Shown here piece by piece: positions 8,409 through 17,070 of a stretch of 62,389 nt of DNA (positions are counted from its first letter, which is position 1; each line of letters starts with the position of its first letter). A program made the translations under genes and the position numbers. The stretch is taken from positions 1-62,389 of the forward strand of contig JAETTD010000013.1 of NCBI GenBank assembly GCA_021769295.1, written 5' to 3'. The DNA is from Bacillota bacterium. Its GTDB lineage: Bacteria; Bacillota; Clostridia; Peptostreptococcales; Anaerovoracaceae. The notes under the pieces were generated by a model. That model was not told the origin of the DNA, did no database searches, and was given only the letters and a program-made list of their open reading frames with translations.

Positions 8409-9434
8409 TTACACATTCCAAAGCATTATTGTTTTGCCGCCTGCTTTGGCGATATCCTTCTCAAAGGCGGTGTGCATGTCCTCTACGCTTCTTACGTCTA
8501 TCACATCGCCTACTATATTTTTAAGGTAACTGACAATTTCAGGGTTTTCTTCAAACATTCTAACGGTATTTTCAAAGTCCTTTCTTCCGGAGCGGCTGCT
8601 TCCGAACATCCTAAGGCCTTTTTCCAAAATCATGCGTGTGTTAATCGGCACGGGATTTTCCGAAACGCCTAAAATGGCTATGGTTCCTTCCGGTCTTATA
8701 TAGTCGATAATCTGGTCTATAGCCTTTTGAGAGCCCATTCCTCCCACACATTCAAAGGCATGGTCTATGACTATGTCATCCGGAATGTTTCGCACGTCAT
8801 ATGTCTCATCTGCAAAGGTGAAGTTTATCATCTTGTCGTGGCTCAGCCCCATGACAAATATCTTTGCCTCCGGGTACTTATAACGAAGAAACAGAGACGT
8901 TATGAATGCCAAATTGCCGTCTCCCCAAATAGCTATGTTTTCCTTGCGTCCGTGAGAAAATCTGTCGAATCTTTCCACCGCATGGTTGCTTACGGATATG
9001 ATTTCGGTAAAGGCTGCCACTTCCTTGTCTATGCCTGCCGGCAGCAATACGATTCTGTCTCTCCTCATGGCCACGTTGTCCTGCATAAAGCCGTCAAAGC
9101 CGCTGGCTCTGAACTTACTGCTTCTCAGGTAGTTTTCCGCAATATACGGGTCCTCCTCCACCGGAGTATTGGGAATCATTACCACGTTGTCACCCGGCTT
9201 AAACTCGCCCTTGCTGTCGTGAACCACAACGCCTATTCCCTCGTGAATGAGCGCCATGGGAAGCTTCTTTGCAAGGACTTCCGGGTTTCTCGTTCCCTGA
9301 TAGTACCTCTGGTCTGCGTTGCATATGGAAAGATGAGTCGGTCTTACGATGACCTTTTCATCGTTCATCTCTATATCGTTAAACTCTATTTCAATTTTTC
9401 TCGGCTCTATAAGCCTGTATATGGTATTGAGCAT
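8409..9434 (-). CDS. tarJ: Ribitol-5-phosphate dehydrogenase (TarJ-like)
   Basis: A 341-aa medium-chain dehydrogenase that reduces ribulose-5-phosphate to ribitol-5-phosphate with NADPH. The N-terminus (YRLIEPRKIEIEF, then SICNADQRYYQGTR and LPMALIHEGIGVV) closely resembles TarJ. The catalytic zinc region and the Rossmann segment (AIWGDGNLAFI) are present. It is adjacent to TarI, the cytidylyltransferase that uses its product, so this pair makes CDP-ribitol for the operon's polyol-phosphate transferases. Confidence 0.93.
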   Translation of the reverse strand: MLNTIYRLIEPRKIEIEFNDIEMNDEKVIVRPTHLSICNADQRYYQGTRNPEVLAKKLPMALIHEGIGVVVHDSKGEFKPGDNVVMIPNTPVEEDPYIAENYLRSSKFRASGFDGFMQDNVAMRRDRIVLLPAGIDKEVAAFTEIISVSNHAVERFDRFSHGRKENIAIWGDGNLAFITSLFLRYKYPEAKIFVMGLSHDKMINFTFADETYDVRNIPDDIVIDHAFECVGGMGSQKAIDQIIDYIRPEGTIAILGVSENPVPINTRMILEKGLRMFGSSRSGRKDFENTVRMFEENPEIVSYLKNIVGDVIDVRSVEDMHTAFEKDIAKAGGKTIMLWNV

Positions 9435-9435
9435 T

Positions 9436-10146
9436 CTATTGGCCCTTTTCGCCTTTCAATAAACTTTCCGCCACGGTCAAATCGTAAGGATAGGTAATCT
9501 TGATGTTGGAGTTTTCACCTTTGACCAGGCTCACCTTTTCCCCTTTTATAACGAATATCTTGGCAGCATCTGTCATAATTTCCTTTTCGTCCGATGTCAG
9601 GCTCCTGTAAAGTTCTCTTAGTTTGAGCGCCTTAAAACTCTGAGGCGTCTGGCCCTGATACAGGCAGGCTCTGTTTGGAATCTGCGAAATAACCTTTCCG
9701 TCAATGCTTTCCACAATGGTGTCTGTAGCAGGAATCACAGTGTCGCAGGCCCCGTATGTCTTAACCGCTTCGATATTTTCTTTGATTATTCTGTATGTTA
9801 CGAAAGGTCTCACAGCATCGTGGGTAACCACCACCGTATCTTCGGTCAGGTTGCCCTGTTCATCTATGTAGTCTATGGCGTTCTGAATGGTTTCGTTTCT
9901 CGTGCTGCCGCCTTCGATTACTTTAATTTTATCCGAAGCAGTCACGTGCCTTTTAATCAGACTCTTCGTATACTCAATCCAGTCCTTTGGGCAGAGTATG
10001 AGGATTTCTTCAAATTCGCTGCAAAGGCAGAATTTTTCTATGGTGTGAAGTATGATAGGCTTTCCGCCTATGTTTATATACTGTTTGGGCTTTTCATTGC
10101 CCATGCGGCTTCCTATGCCGCCTGCGAGTATACATGCGTAAATCAT
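9436..10146 (-). CDS. tarI: Ribitol-5-phosphate cytidylyltransferase (TarI; IspD-like fold)
   Basis: A 236-aa nucleotidyltransferase forming CDP-ribitol from CTP and ribitol-5-phosphate. The N-terminal signature is ACILAGGIGSRMGNEKPKQY. Central VVTHDAVRPFV and IPATDTIVES match the IspD/TarI family. Fold alone cannot separate IspD (isoprenoid pathway) from TarI, but the position directly upstream of tarJ (one-base gap) inside a polymer operon makes TarI much more likely. The start overlaps the upstream polymerase stop (ATGA). Confidence 0.9.
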   Translation of the reverse strand: MIYACILAGGIGSRMGNEKPKQYINIGGKPIILHTIEKFCLCSEFEEILILCPKDWIEYTKSLIKRHVTASDKIKVIEGGSTRNETIQNAIDYIDEQGNLTEDTVVVTHDAVRPFVTYRIIKENIEAVKTYGACDTVIPATDTIVESIDGKVISQIPNRACLYQGQTPQSFKALKLRELYRSLTSDEKEIMTDAAKIFVIKGEKVSLVKGENSNIKITYPYDLTVAESLLKGEKGQ

Positions 10147-11447
10147 GAGACCTCCTTGGGGTTGCTGTCTCCCCCTTCATCTAAATCCGTTTCCAAAATC
10201 AGCAGCATATAGAAGCAGGTGAAGAACCGGTTAAGTATAAATAAACTTTCAAAGCAGTTGATTACAAATATGAAAATCAACATCAGATACCAACTGCCTT
10301 TTTCAAGATGCTTGGCACGCTTTATCCTCTGCAGCAGTATGGCCGCAAACAGGGCGAATCCTATCCAGCCAGCGGCTGAAATCATGCCTATATAGCCGTT
10401 GTGCGGGCCGAGGTTGGAAGCTTCGACATAACGCCAATAATAATTCTGGTCAACATTCGCAACCAATTCTCTTCTTGCTTCCTGTTCTAAATGTAAATTG
10501 CCCTTTCCAAACAGCATATCATCTTTTTGAGTTATGATACATTCTTTCCAGACTGTATACCTGCTTGTGCTTAAGCTATTCACGACTCTTTCATATTCCG
10601 TATATTCAAAAGACTCTCCGCTATGCGCCACCAAAGCATAAACAGGAATCAGTGTGCATATTACGATACACAAGACACAAGTTGTTATTTTTCTACGCTC
10701 TGCCTTTAAAATCTTCCTTGCCAACAGTAACACAAGTATTACTGCAATAACTCCAACATCCGCGCTCCTGCACCCGAACAATATAAGCGCTATGACATTA
10801 TATACTCCATATACCAATATGAATTTCTTGCTGAAGTAATTTTTATTATAGCATATTATTGCAAGCACTATGGAAAATCCTGCCATTATTCCTGCCGTAT
10901 TTGGATTGCTGAATAGCATGGCGTTTCCTGATTTCTCAAGATAAGTCATTTTCATAAGAAGTTCTTCCATGCCCGGTGCGGCAATACGCATAAAATAATA
11001 CAGAAGTAAGCTTGCGGAAGTCATCACAAGCTCAAAATATATGAAAAATTTTATATAGAAATTGTTCTTCGGTCTGTTTGTCAACGTAAAGCTGCAAATT
11101 CCGATAAGATAGAAGATTTCAAAAAACACGGTTCTTATGACGCTGTAATCAAAGCCGCTTTGCTGCAACGAAATAACTCTTGCAATTAAATAGATTATTA
11201 CAAGCACATTGCTTTTTAGCCATGGCATAAGATTATTCTTTGGTTTTTCAAAAATGTTTAAGGCAACAACAAGCAATATGATTATAGCAATGAGATTTTC
11301 CAGTGTTTCAGCTCTTTCACCTATCCATTTGTTGAATACGGTATTTGTACATATGAAAAGCACTGCCATAACAGGCATCAAAAATTTGCTGCTGATAAGA
11401 TTGATTGTGTTAATCAGGCTTGATTTTTCAGATACTGCTCTTTCCAT
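10143..11447 (-). CDS. O-antigen ligase/polymerase-like membrane protein (Wzy-type)
   Basis: A 434-aa integral membrane protein with about ten hydrophobic helices and a large loop near residues 290-370, the layout of the Wzy_C / O-antigen ligase family. In a Wzx/Wzy system it would join lipid-linked repeat units on the outer face of the membrane. The start was chosen as ATG at 11447 behind GGAGGGG; the longer reading frame to 11522 would run deep into the upstream gene. It still overlaps that gene by 20 bp. Conservation is low, so the exact role (polymerase or ligase) is uncertain. Confidence 0.8.
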   Translation of the reverse strand: MERAVSEKSSLINTINLISSKFLMPVMAVLFICTNTVFNKWIGERAETLENLIAIIILLVVALNIFEKPKNNLMPWLKSNVLVIIYLIARVISLQQSGFDYSVIRTVFFEIFYLIGICSFTLTNRPKNNFYIKFFIYFELVMTSASLLLYYFMRIAAPGMEELLMKMTYLEKSGNAMLFSNPNTAGIMAGFSIVLAIICYNKNYFSKKFILVYGVYNVIALILFGCRSADVGVIAVILVLLLARKILKAERRKITTCVLCIVICTLIPVYALVAHSGESFEYTEYERVVNSLSTSRYTVWKECIITQKDDMLFGKGNLHLEQEARRELVANVDQNYYWRYVEASNLGPHNGYIGMISAAGWIGFALFAAILLQRIKRAKHLEKGSWYLMLIFIFVINCFESLFILNRFFTCFYMLLILETDLDEGGDSNPKEVS

Positions 11448-12582
11448 TGTCCCCTCCAAATACCCATTCCATGACTCTTTCCGTGGATTTTCCGTCGCAT
11501 GATGACATGAACTTGCTGCCAAAATCCGTTCTCAGCTCTTTGCATAAATTTTCTTCTCTTATGGCCTGTATCAACTCATCGTAATCTTTGGCAACCGCTC
11601 CGTAAACGTACTCTTCGAAATCGAAGTACAGCCCTCTTCCGGCAGCGTATACCTCCATGTCGTAGGCAAAATATACGATTGGCTTGTCCAAAAGATACCA
11701 GTCAAATATTACCGAAGAATAATCCGTCACAAGTATATCCGCCGCTATGAGCAAGTCGTTTATATCGCTGTAATCGGAAGCATCCACGGCTTTGCCAAGG
11801 TCAAAGCTGCAAAATCCTCTCTTTATATTATTCTGCAAGGCAGGATGCCACTTGACCACCGGCATATATTCCGAACCAAGTGCTTCGCCGAGCCGGGCGA
11901 GCCGAAGTTTTTCAAAATCGTAACTTGCGTCCTCCACCTTTCGCCCGCGGTAAGTGGGAGCTATGAGCACCGTTTTCTTGTCCTCAAGTTCAGGATATGC
12001 CCGGCAGACTCTCTTCCTTGCCTCTTCTTTGGCTTTTTCGTCAAAGAACATATCCGTCCTCGGACTTCCCAAGGCCATGACCTTATCGATTTCTATGTCA
12101 AAAGCTTCTGCAAAGCACTTTCTTACGGTCTCAGAAGTCACCGTCACCTTCGTATATTTCCTGTAACCCTTATGTACGGCAGTGATATTATCCCCCGTTC
12201 CTATCCGGCTGAATCCAAACTTTTTATATGCGCCGGAACCATGCCAGAGCTGTATTATCTCCTGATTTTTACGCACTCTCATGGCTGAGACAAGACCGTA
12301 GAAATCGTCGAGAAAGATGTACTTTGCCGTGGTCAAATCTTTCCACAAGGAAAGGGTTTTTCCCAAACCGTTTGCCTCACGCCTGTCACCTTTCAAGTGA
12401 ATAATTTTTTGAAACTTATCCGGCGTTTTATCATATACGGCCTTCAGATTTCCCTTTATTTCATCTCTGGCTTCAGAGGCAAATACTGCCTTTTGGTCAT
12501 CCAGCTTTGTGAATGTCCCTATTATTCTGTTATAGACAAAGAAAGCGATTTGCACAATCGCTTTGCGAATTTTCCTGTTCAT
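11428..12582 (-). CDS. CDP-glycerol/CDP-ribitol polyol-phosphate transferase (TagF family)
   Basis: A 384-aa Glyphos_transf family enzyme, paralogous to the one at 5558-6676. Motifs are WHGSGAYKKFGFSRIG near 120, APTYRGRK near 205, VKWHPA near 240 and VTDYSSVIFDW near 285. It is predicted to act at the inner face of the membrane, extending a lipid-linked acceptor with polyol-phosphate. The start is ATG behind AAGGTAACTTA, directly after the flippase gene. Which paralog is primase-like and which is polymerase-like is not visible. Confidence 0.88.
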   Translation of the reverse strand: MNRKIRKAIVQIAFFVYNRIIGTFTKLDDQKAVFASEARDEIKGNLKAVYDKTPDKFQKIIHLKGDRREANGLGKTLSLWKDLTTAKYIFLDDFYGLVSAMRVRKNQEIIQLWHGSGAYKKFGFSRIGTGDNITAVHKGYRKYTKVTVTSETVRKCFAEAFDIEIDKVMALGSPRTDMFFDEKAKEEARKRVCRAYPELEDKKTVLIAPTYRGRKVEDASYDFEKLRLARLGEALGSEYMPVVKWHPALQNNIKRGFCSFDLGKAVDASDYSDINDLLIAADILVTDYSSVIFDWYLLDKPIVYFAYDMEVYAAGRGLYFDFEEYVYGAVAKDYDELIQAIREENLCKELRTDFGSKFMSSCDGKSTERVMEWVFGGDNGKSSI

Positions 12583-12586
12583 TAAG

Positions 12587-14110
12587 TTACCTTTTTATTT
12601 TTAAGGCTTTCAAAACAGCCTGCTTAACATATGCGTATTCGTCCGTCTTATGATAGAACAGAATCATAAGAATATTGGGCAGAATTCCACTTATACAACA
12701 TTTTACCACAAAAGTCATAAGGTTGTCATCTCTAATCAGGCTGTTGCAGTAATAAGTTATGGCCATTATCACCGCAAATACCGCAAAATATTTGATATAC
12801 CTCAGATAATAGCTCTTCGGCGATTTTTTGAAGCCGTATTTGTACAAAACTCTCGGTTCAATCCAAACGCAAGTCAAAATCGAGCTTATTATGGTGCCTA
12901 ACAAAACTCCCATGACTCCCATGTATTTTACCAAGATGACAGAAGCCACTATATTGATTATGGATTCGCCTATAGGCATAAATTTGTTCTGCCAGTAAAG
13001 CCCTTTTGCGTTTTTGAAAGTCTGCACGGAGCTTCTCATGCCCGTTATATATATCTTCACCACTATGGTGAGGACTATTGCCTTGCCAAATAGGAACTTT
13101 TCTCCAAGCCACAAAACCTCTATGAAGGGATTCAACAAATTGAACAAGCAACAGCATGAAAATACATAGAGCCAAAAGTTTAAGAAAGCCATGTTGTTGA
13201 AAATTCTTTCCTGCTTGTCCGTGTCAGCTTCAACGGCAAGGTTACCCACGCTGGCCGCAATTCCCGTAAAAAGTTTATTTATAAATACCGTAACGGCGTT
13301 GGTTATCACGCAGTAATTAGTGTAAAGTCCTACGCTTACAAGCCCCACGAACTTTGAAATAATCAGGTTGTCCGTGGCAAACACCACGATACTGCCTATC
13401 TTGTGCAGCACCATGGCTCCTGTATTCTTCTTTATGGAGTTGAAAATTTCTTTCGGAATTTTTTCGGAACTTCTTTCTTTAAGATAAGGATACTTGTGGT
13501 TTGCAATGGCTGTTATAGTTACGTTTCTTATAAATACGAATATTACTCCGATGATAAGATAAATTATGTAGTTTTTCGTCATAACAAGCGCGGCAATCTG
13601 AGTTATTACCATAATTATCTCGGTAATTCCCTCATTTAAAACCACCAGATAATTATTCTGGTTAGCCGTTATGAAAGTCGCCTTATAGGAAAAGAAATAG
13701 GATATGGCTGAATTTGCAACAAAAAGCAGGTAAACCAAGTCCAAGTCCGGTATATTTTCGGGCATATCTTTTATAAAGAAGCCTATATACGGTGTCAACA
13801 AATATCCTACGGCCGCAATAAAAATCCCCACGAAAATATACACCTTCTGGTAGAATTTCATTATAGATGAAATTACCCGGCGTTCGTCTCTGGCTATGGG
13901 GCCGTAGAGGCTGAACACTATGGCCTCACCTATGCCAAGTTCCGCAAGGGAAAGCATGGTAAGAACGTTGCTGAAAAGTCCGCTTAGCCCCACATATTCG
14001 ATTGTAAGCACCTTAATGATGACCGTTCTGGTTGCAAACTGACACAGTATATGGACAAGCTGCAATATCCATGCGGTCTTCACGTTACGTGCGGAGTTTT
14101 CAAGACGCAT
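12587..14110 (-). CDS. Oligosaccharide/teichoic acid repeat-unit flippase (Wzx/MATE-like)
   Basis: A 507-aa protein with about 12-14 membrane helices of the polysaccharide flippase (MOP) superfamily. It would move undecaprenyl-linked repeat units across the membrane. It is the first gene of the operon running to 5558, with a clear promoter upstream (14145-14173). A flippase together with a polymerase, and no TagGH ABC transporter in the operon, points to Wzx/Wzy-type assembly of a polyol-phosphate polymer rather than the Bacillus wall-teichoic-acid export route. Confidence 0.9.
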   Translation of the reverse strand: MRLENSARNVKTAWILQLVHILCQFATRTVIIKVLTIEYVGLSGLFSNVLTMLSLAELGIGEAIVFSLYGPIARDERRVISSIMKFYQKVYIFVGIFIAAVGYLLTPYIGFFIKDMPENIPDLDLVYLLFVANSAISYFFSYKATFITANQNNYLVVLNEGITEIIMVITQIAALVMTKNYIIYLIIGVIFVFIRNVTITAIANHKYPYLKERSSEKIPKEIFNSIKKNTGAMVLHKIGSIVVFATDNLIISKFVGLVSVGLYTNYCVITNAVTVFINKLFTGIAASVGNLAVEADTDKQERIFNNMAFLNFWLYVFSCCCLFNLLNPFIEVLWLGEKFLFGKAIVLTIVVKIYITGMRSSVQTFKNAKGLYWQNKFMPIGESIINIVASVILVKYMGVMGVLLGTIISSILTCVWIEPRVLYKYGFKKSPKSYYLRYIKYFAVFAVIMAITYYCNSLIRDDNLMTFVVKCCISGILPNILMILFYHKTDEYAYVKQAVLKALKIKR

Positions 14111-14144
14111 AATCGCTCCGGTTAATAAATTTATATACTGTTAT

Positions 14145-14173
14145 AGTATACTATTTATTTTAATAAAAATCAA
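14145..14173 (-). promoter_or_regulatory. Promoter of the TarIJ polymer operon
   Basis: Minus-strand TTGATT (14173-14168) and TATACT (14150-14145) with a 17-bp spacer, about 35 bp upstream of the flippase start. Confidence 0.7.
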
Positions 14174-14202
14174 TCGCAGCAGTCTTTATATATGAGCAAA
14201 TC

Positions 14203-14237
14203 AAAAGCACAGCCTTAACATCTGGCTGTGCTTTTAT
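14203..14237 (-). terminator. Terminator of the distal CWB2 gene
   Basis: AAAGCACAGCC and GGCTGTGCTTTT form an 11-bp stem immediately after the 14242-16929 gene on the minus strand, with T-runs on both sides. Confidence 0.8.
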
Positions 14238-14241
14238 TATT

Positions 14242-16929
14242 TTACATACAAATTTTATTTAACGCATTATCGGATATCAAGGCCGGTCCGCCCAAAGTCA
14301 CGGTACGCTTTATGTCTGCAAATTGTACATATGTCTTTGCCTGATTTATATCATTGGACGTCGTCAATATAAGCGGTGCATTGAGGGACAATGCAAGCGG
14401 TCCGCCTGACAACCCATCAGGAAAGTTAAGTCCGTATGCAAGAACAATCGTATCGCAGTCCTTACCAAAGAATGCCTTTGCTACTTCCACAGAGGTTTCA
14501 TATCTGTTTTGACCCGATACTCGCTTTACAACTCCGTACTTCTTAATTTCCTTTGCAACCGTATTATTTACAGCACCCGTGCCACCAATAATATAATAGT
14601 TCTTACTTTTTAAGGTTCCCAGATATGCTGTTTGTTTGTCATTTAACTTCTTATCTACAAGCAGAATCGGCTTTCCTGCTGCTGAAGCTGACAGACTGTC
14701 TGCAAAATCCATACCGGAGCATACGAGAATATCCTCATTAGTAACTCCTGCTTCTTTCAATATTTCAATATTGGTTCCAAAGCGGTCCTGCCCTCCAAGC
14801 CTTTTTACATTATAACCTGCCAAACTGTTCTCAAAGCTCTTGGATACGGCTCCTTCTCTGCCGAGTATGTATACGGTTCCTCCTTTTTTCAGGTTTTTAT
14901 CTATATACTTCTTTATTTCTGATCCGTTATTTTTGTCAACTAAAAGTATCGGTGCATTTTTTATTTTAGCAAGATAGCTTCCTGCCAAGGCATCTGCATA
15001 ATTATCTCCGCAGGCAACTATCATATTGTCATGCTGATTTTTTGCAAGACCCTTTTTGATGGTTTCAGATACTTCCGTAGCGGTCTCATACCTTGATTTA
15101 CCATAAATTCTTAGATTACTGCTGCTTTTAAATAGTCTTTGGAATATTTTTGCTTCGACATATGTGTCTATATAGCTATCAGAGCAGCGTTTGCAGCTAT
15201 GGATTGTATATCCTTGCTGTGTATCTGTAGGTTCCACTATTTTATCAGCATAAGAATGTCCCAGAGCATCCACTTTTTTGCCGGTGCTCAGAACTTCTTT
15301 ACACACTGTACATCTTGTGTCTCCGGTATATCCGCTTTCTGTACACGTTGCTGCTTTGGCGTTAATAACTTCAAATTGATGCCCTTTTGCCAATGCATTT
15401 TGGTCAACCACTGTATCCGTCACTCCGCAGCGTTTACACTTTGCCGTCTTTGTACCGTTTTCTGTACATGTTACGTTGTTATCAGATGCATACTCCCCAA
15501 AGCTATGTCCCAAAGCATCTATATATTCCTCTACATATTCACCATTGCATATGGTGCACACCTGTTTTATAACGCCTTTTTCCGTACAGGTCGGCTCAAC
15601 CTTATTTCTCTCATAGTTATGAGCGCTTACTGATACAGTACGCTCCAAGGCGTTTCCTCCGGCAGAGCCCTTGATTGTAAAATGATAATATCCGGGAGTT
15701 AATATTTGTACTTGATAGGTCTTTGTATATTCTCGCCAGCTGCTTCCTATCGAAATACTGCTTGAGCCCTTATACGTTACCCGTATATCGGCGTCCTTTT
15801 CATCCCATTCAAATATATATTCCTGATCCGTCCTTGAAGATAAGGAAATTTCAAAACTTTCTCCCTCATGTATATATCTGTCGTACTGAGCGTTCGGATC
15901 CTTTTTCCACTTGGCATTGACTGTCAGGTTCTCTGTGACGTTGCTGTAGTCTGCATCCCAGCCATCGAATATATACATATTTCTGACCGGCTTTTCAGGA
16001 GCAACCGCCGAATCTCCGTCAGCAACCCTCTGAGTGCTCAGCGTTTTTCCGGCTCCGTCAGTAAAAATTACTATGTGATTTTCCTGATCATCCGAAATGC
16101 CCGCCTCTATTATCTCAAAGTTCATGGAGGACATGTCTTCAATGTTGCTCATAATTGTTACAAATTCAGAGTTGTATAATACCACACTATTATTATAATC
16201 GCTTACCTGTATTTCGTAAGGTTTGTAGATTCCTTTCGCCATTTCATCTGTCACAAGAAGGCTACCCTTATATGTGGACGAGTTTTCTAACAAATCCATA
16301 CTAATAACCATTATTTTACCGTTTGGATCCTTATACCATAAGCTTGCGCTTGCCGAAGGATTTTCGTCCTCCACTTCTACATAGAAGTCAATGGATTCGT
16401 TTTTAGATACGATCTTTTTATCAGTGTAATAGCCCTTTATTATCGGAGGAGTAACGTCCGCGTGAGTACCGTATACTTCAAATCCAAGTGCAGTTAAGTC
16501 AACTTGTTCATAACTGTATATTCCGGTATAGTTATCTCCATAATACAGATATTCGCCATTTGGGCTTTTCATTGTAACCAGTTTTGCTTCCCAGAGACCT
16601 GCTTCTATTTCATCTGTTATATCCATTGTTGCCAGATAAGTTCCCTTTTCGGCAGATTCTTTGAAATAAACCGTTCTTTCTTTTCCTGTTATAGGCCTCT
16701 TAAAATCTATCCAAAGAGGCTTAAGGTCACCTTCAACCTTCATTTCAAGAGTTACTGTTTCGCCTGCTGACACAAGTTTTTTATCAGAGCCGAAGCTTGC
16801 AACGCCCTCAATTGTTTCTCCGACCTCTGAAACCGTTTCTGCCTGTGCAGGAGCCTCTCCAAAAGCAGCCTGAGGCATCAGCGTTACCAATAACATCACA
16901 GTAAGCAGTACTGTCGTTATCTTCTTCAT
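14242..16929 (-). CDS. Secreted CWB2 cell-wall protein with InlB-like and Cys-pair repeats
   Basis: An 895-aa exported protein. Residues 1-25 are a signal peptide (LLTVMLLVTLMPQAAFG). Residues about 30-280 are a beta-rich region of unknown fold. Residues about 290-345 form an InlB/Flg_new-type repeat (FDGWDADYSN, then NAKW). Residues about 435-605 hold four repeats with a TCTE-x-G segment and a CxxC pair (for example QVCTICNGEY); the fourth has lost the TCTE cysteine. Residues about 615-890 are three CWB2 (PF04122) modules with PILLVDK and IIGGTGAV motifs. CWB2 modules in C. difficile bind the wall polymer PSII non-covalently. The gene has its own promoter and terminator. Confidence 0.9.
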   Translation of the reverse strand: MKKITTVLLTVMLLVTLMPQAAFGEAPAQAETVSEVGETIEGVASFGSDKKLVSAGETVTLEMKVEGDLKPLWIDFKRPITGKERTVYFKESAEKGTYLATMDITDEIEAGLWEAKLVTMKSPNGEYLYYGDNYTGIYSYEQVDLTALGFEVYGTHADVTPPIIKGYYTDKKIVSKNESIDFYVEVEDENPSASASLWYKDPNGKIMVISMDLLENSSTYKGSLLVTDEMAKGIYKPYEIQVSDYNNSVVLYNSEFVTIMSNIEDMSSMNFEIIEAGISDDQENHIVIFTDGAGKTLSTQRVADGDSAVAPEKPVRNMYIFDGWDADYSNVTENLTVNAKWKKDPNAQYDRYIHEGESFEISLSSRTDQEYIFEWDEKDADIRVTYKGSSSISIGSSWREYTKTYQVQILTPGYYHFTIKGSAGGNALERTVSVSAHNYERNKVEPTCTEKGVIKQVCTICNGEYVEEYIDALGHSFGEYASDNNVTCTENGTKTAKCKRCGVTDTVVDQNALAKGHQFEVINAKAATCTESGYTGDTRCTVCKEVLSTGKKVDALGHSYADKIVEPTDTQQGYTIHSCKRCSDSYIDTYVEAKIFQRLFKSSSNLRIYGKSRYETATEVSETIKKGLAKNQHDNMIVACGDNYADALAGSYLAKIKNAPILLVDKNNGSEIKKYIDKNLKKGGTVYILGREGAVSKSFENSLAGYNVKRLGGQDRFGTNIEILKEAGVTNEDILVCSGMDFADSLSASAAGKPILLVDKKLNDKQTAYLGTLKSKNYYIIGGTGAVNNTVAKEIKKYGVVKRVSGQNRYETSVEVAKAFFGKDCDTIVLAYGLNFPDGLSGGPLALSLNAPLILTTSNDINQAKTYVQFADIKRTVTLGGPALISDNALNKICM

Positions 16930-16975
16930 GTTTTAATCCCCTTCCCAAATATCTAAACAAAACTATTGTTGTTTA

Positions 16976-17004
16976 ATTATCTCATATTGTTACATTTTTT
17001 GCAA
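16976..17004 (-). promoter_or_regulatory. Promoter of the 895-aa CWB2 gene
   Basis: Minus-strand TTGCAA (17004-16999), a 17-bp spacer, then GATAAT (16981-16976). The promoter of the upstream CWB2 operon at 22403-22431 has the same boxes and spacing, which suggests shared control. Confidence 0.65.
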
Positions 17005-17007
17005 TAT

Positions 17008-17037
17008 AAAACCCCGAGGTTTAGACTTCGGGGTTTG
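17008..17037 (-). terminator. Terminator after the CAP/CWB2 gene
   Basis: AAACCCCGA and TCGGGGTTT form a 9-bp stem just downstream of the 17071-18915 gene and directly before the next CWB2 promoter. Confidence 0.8.
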
Positions 17038-17070
17038 TTTCCTGTGCTTTCTGCTATTTGATTGAAAAAA

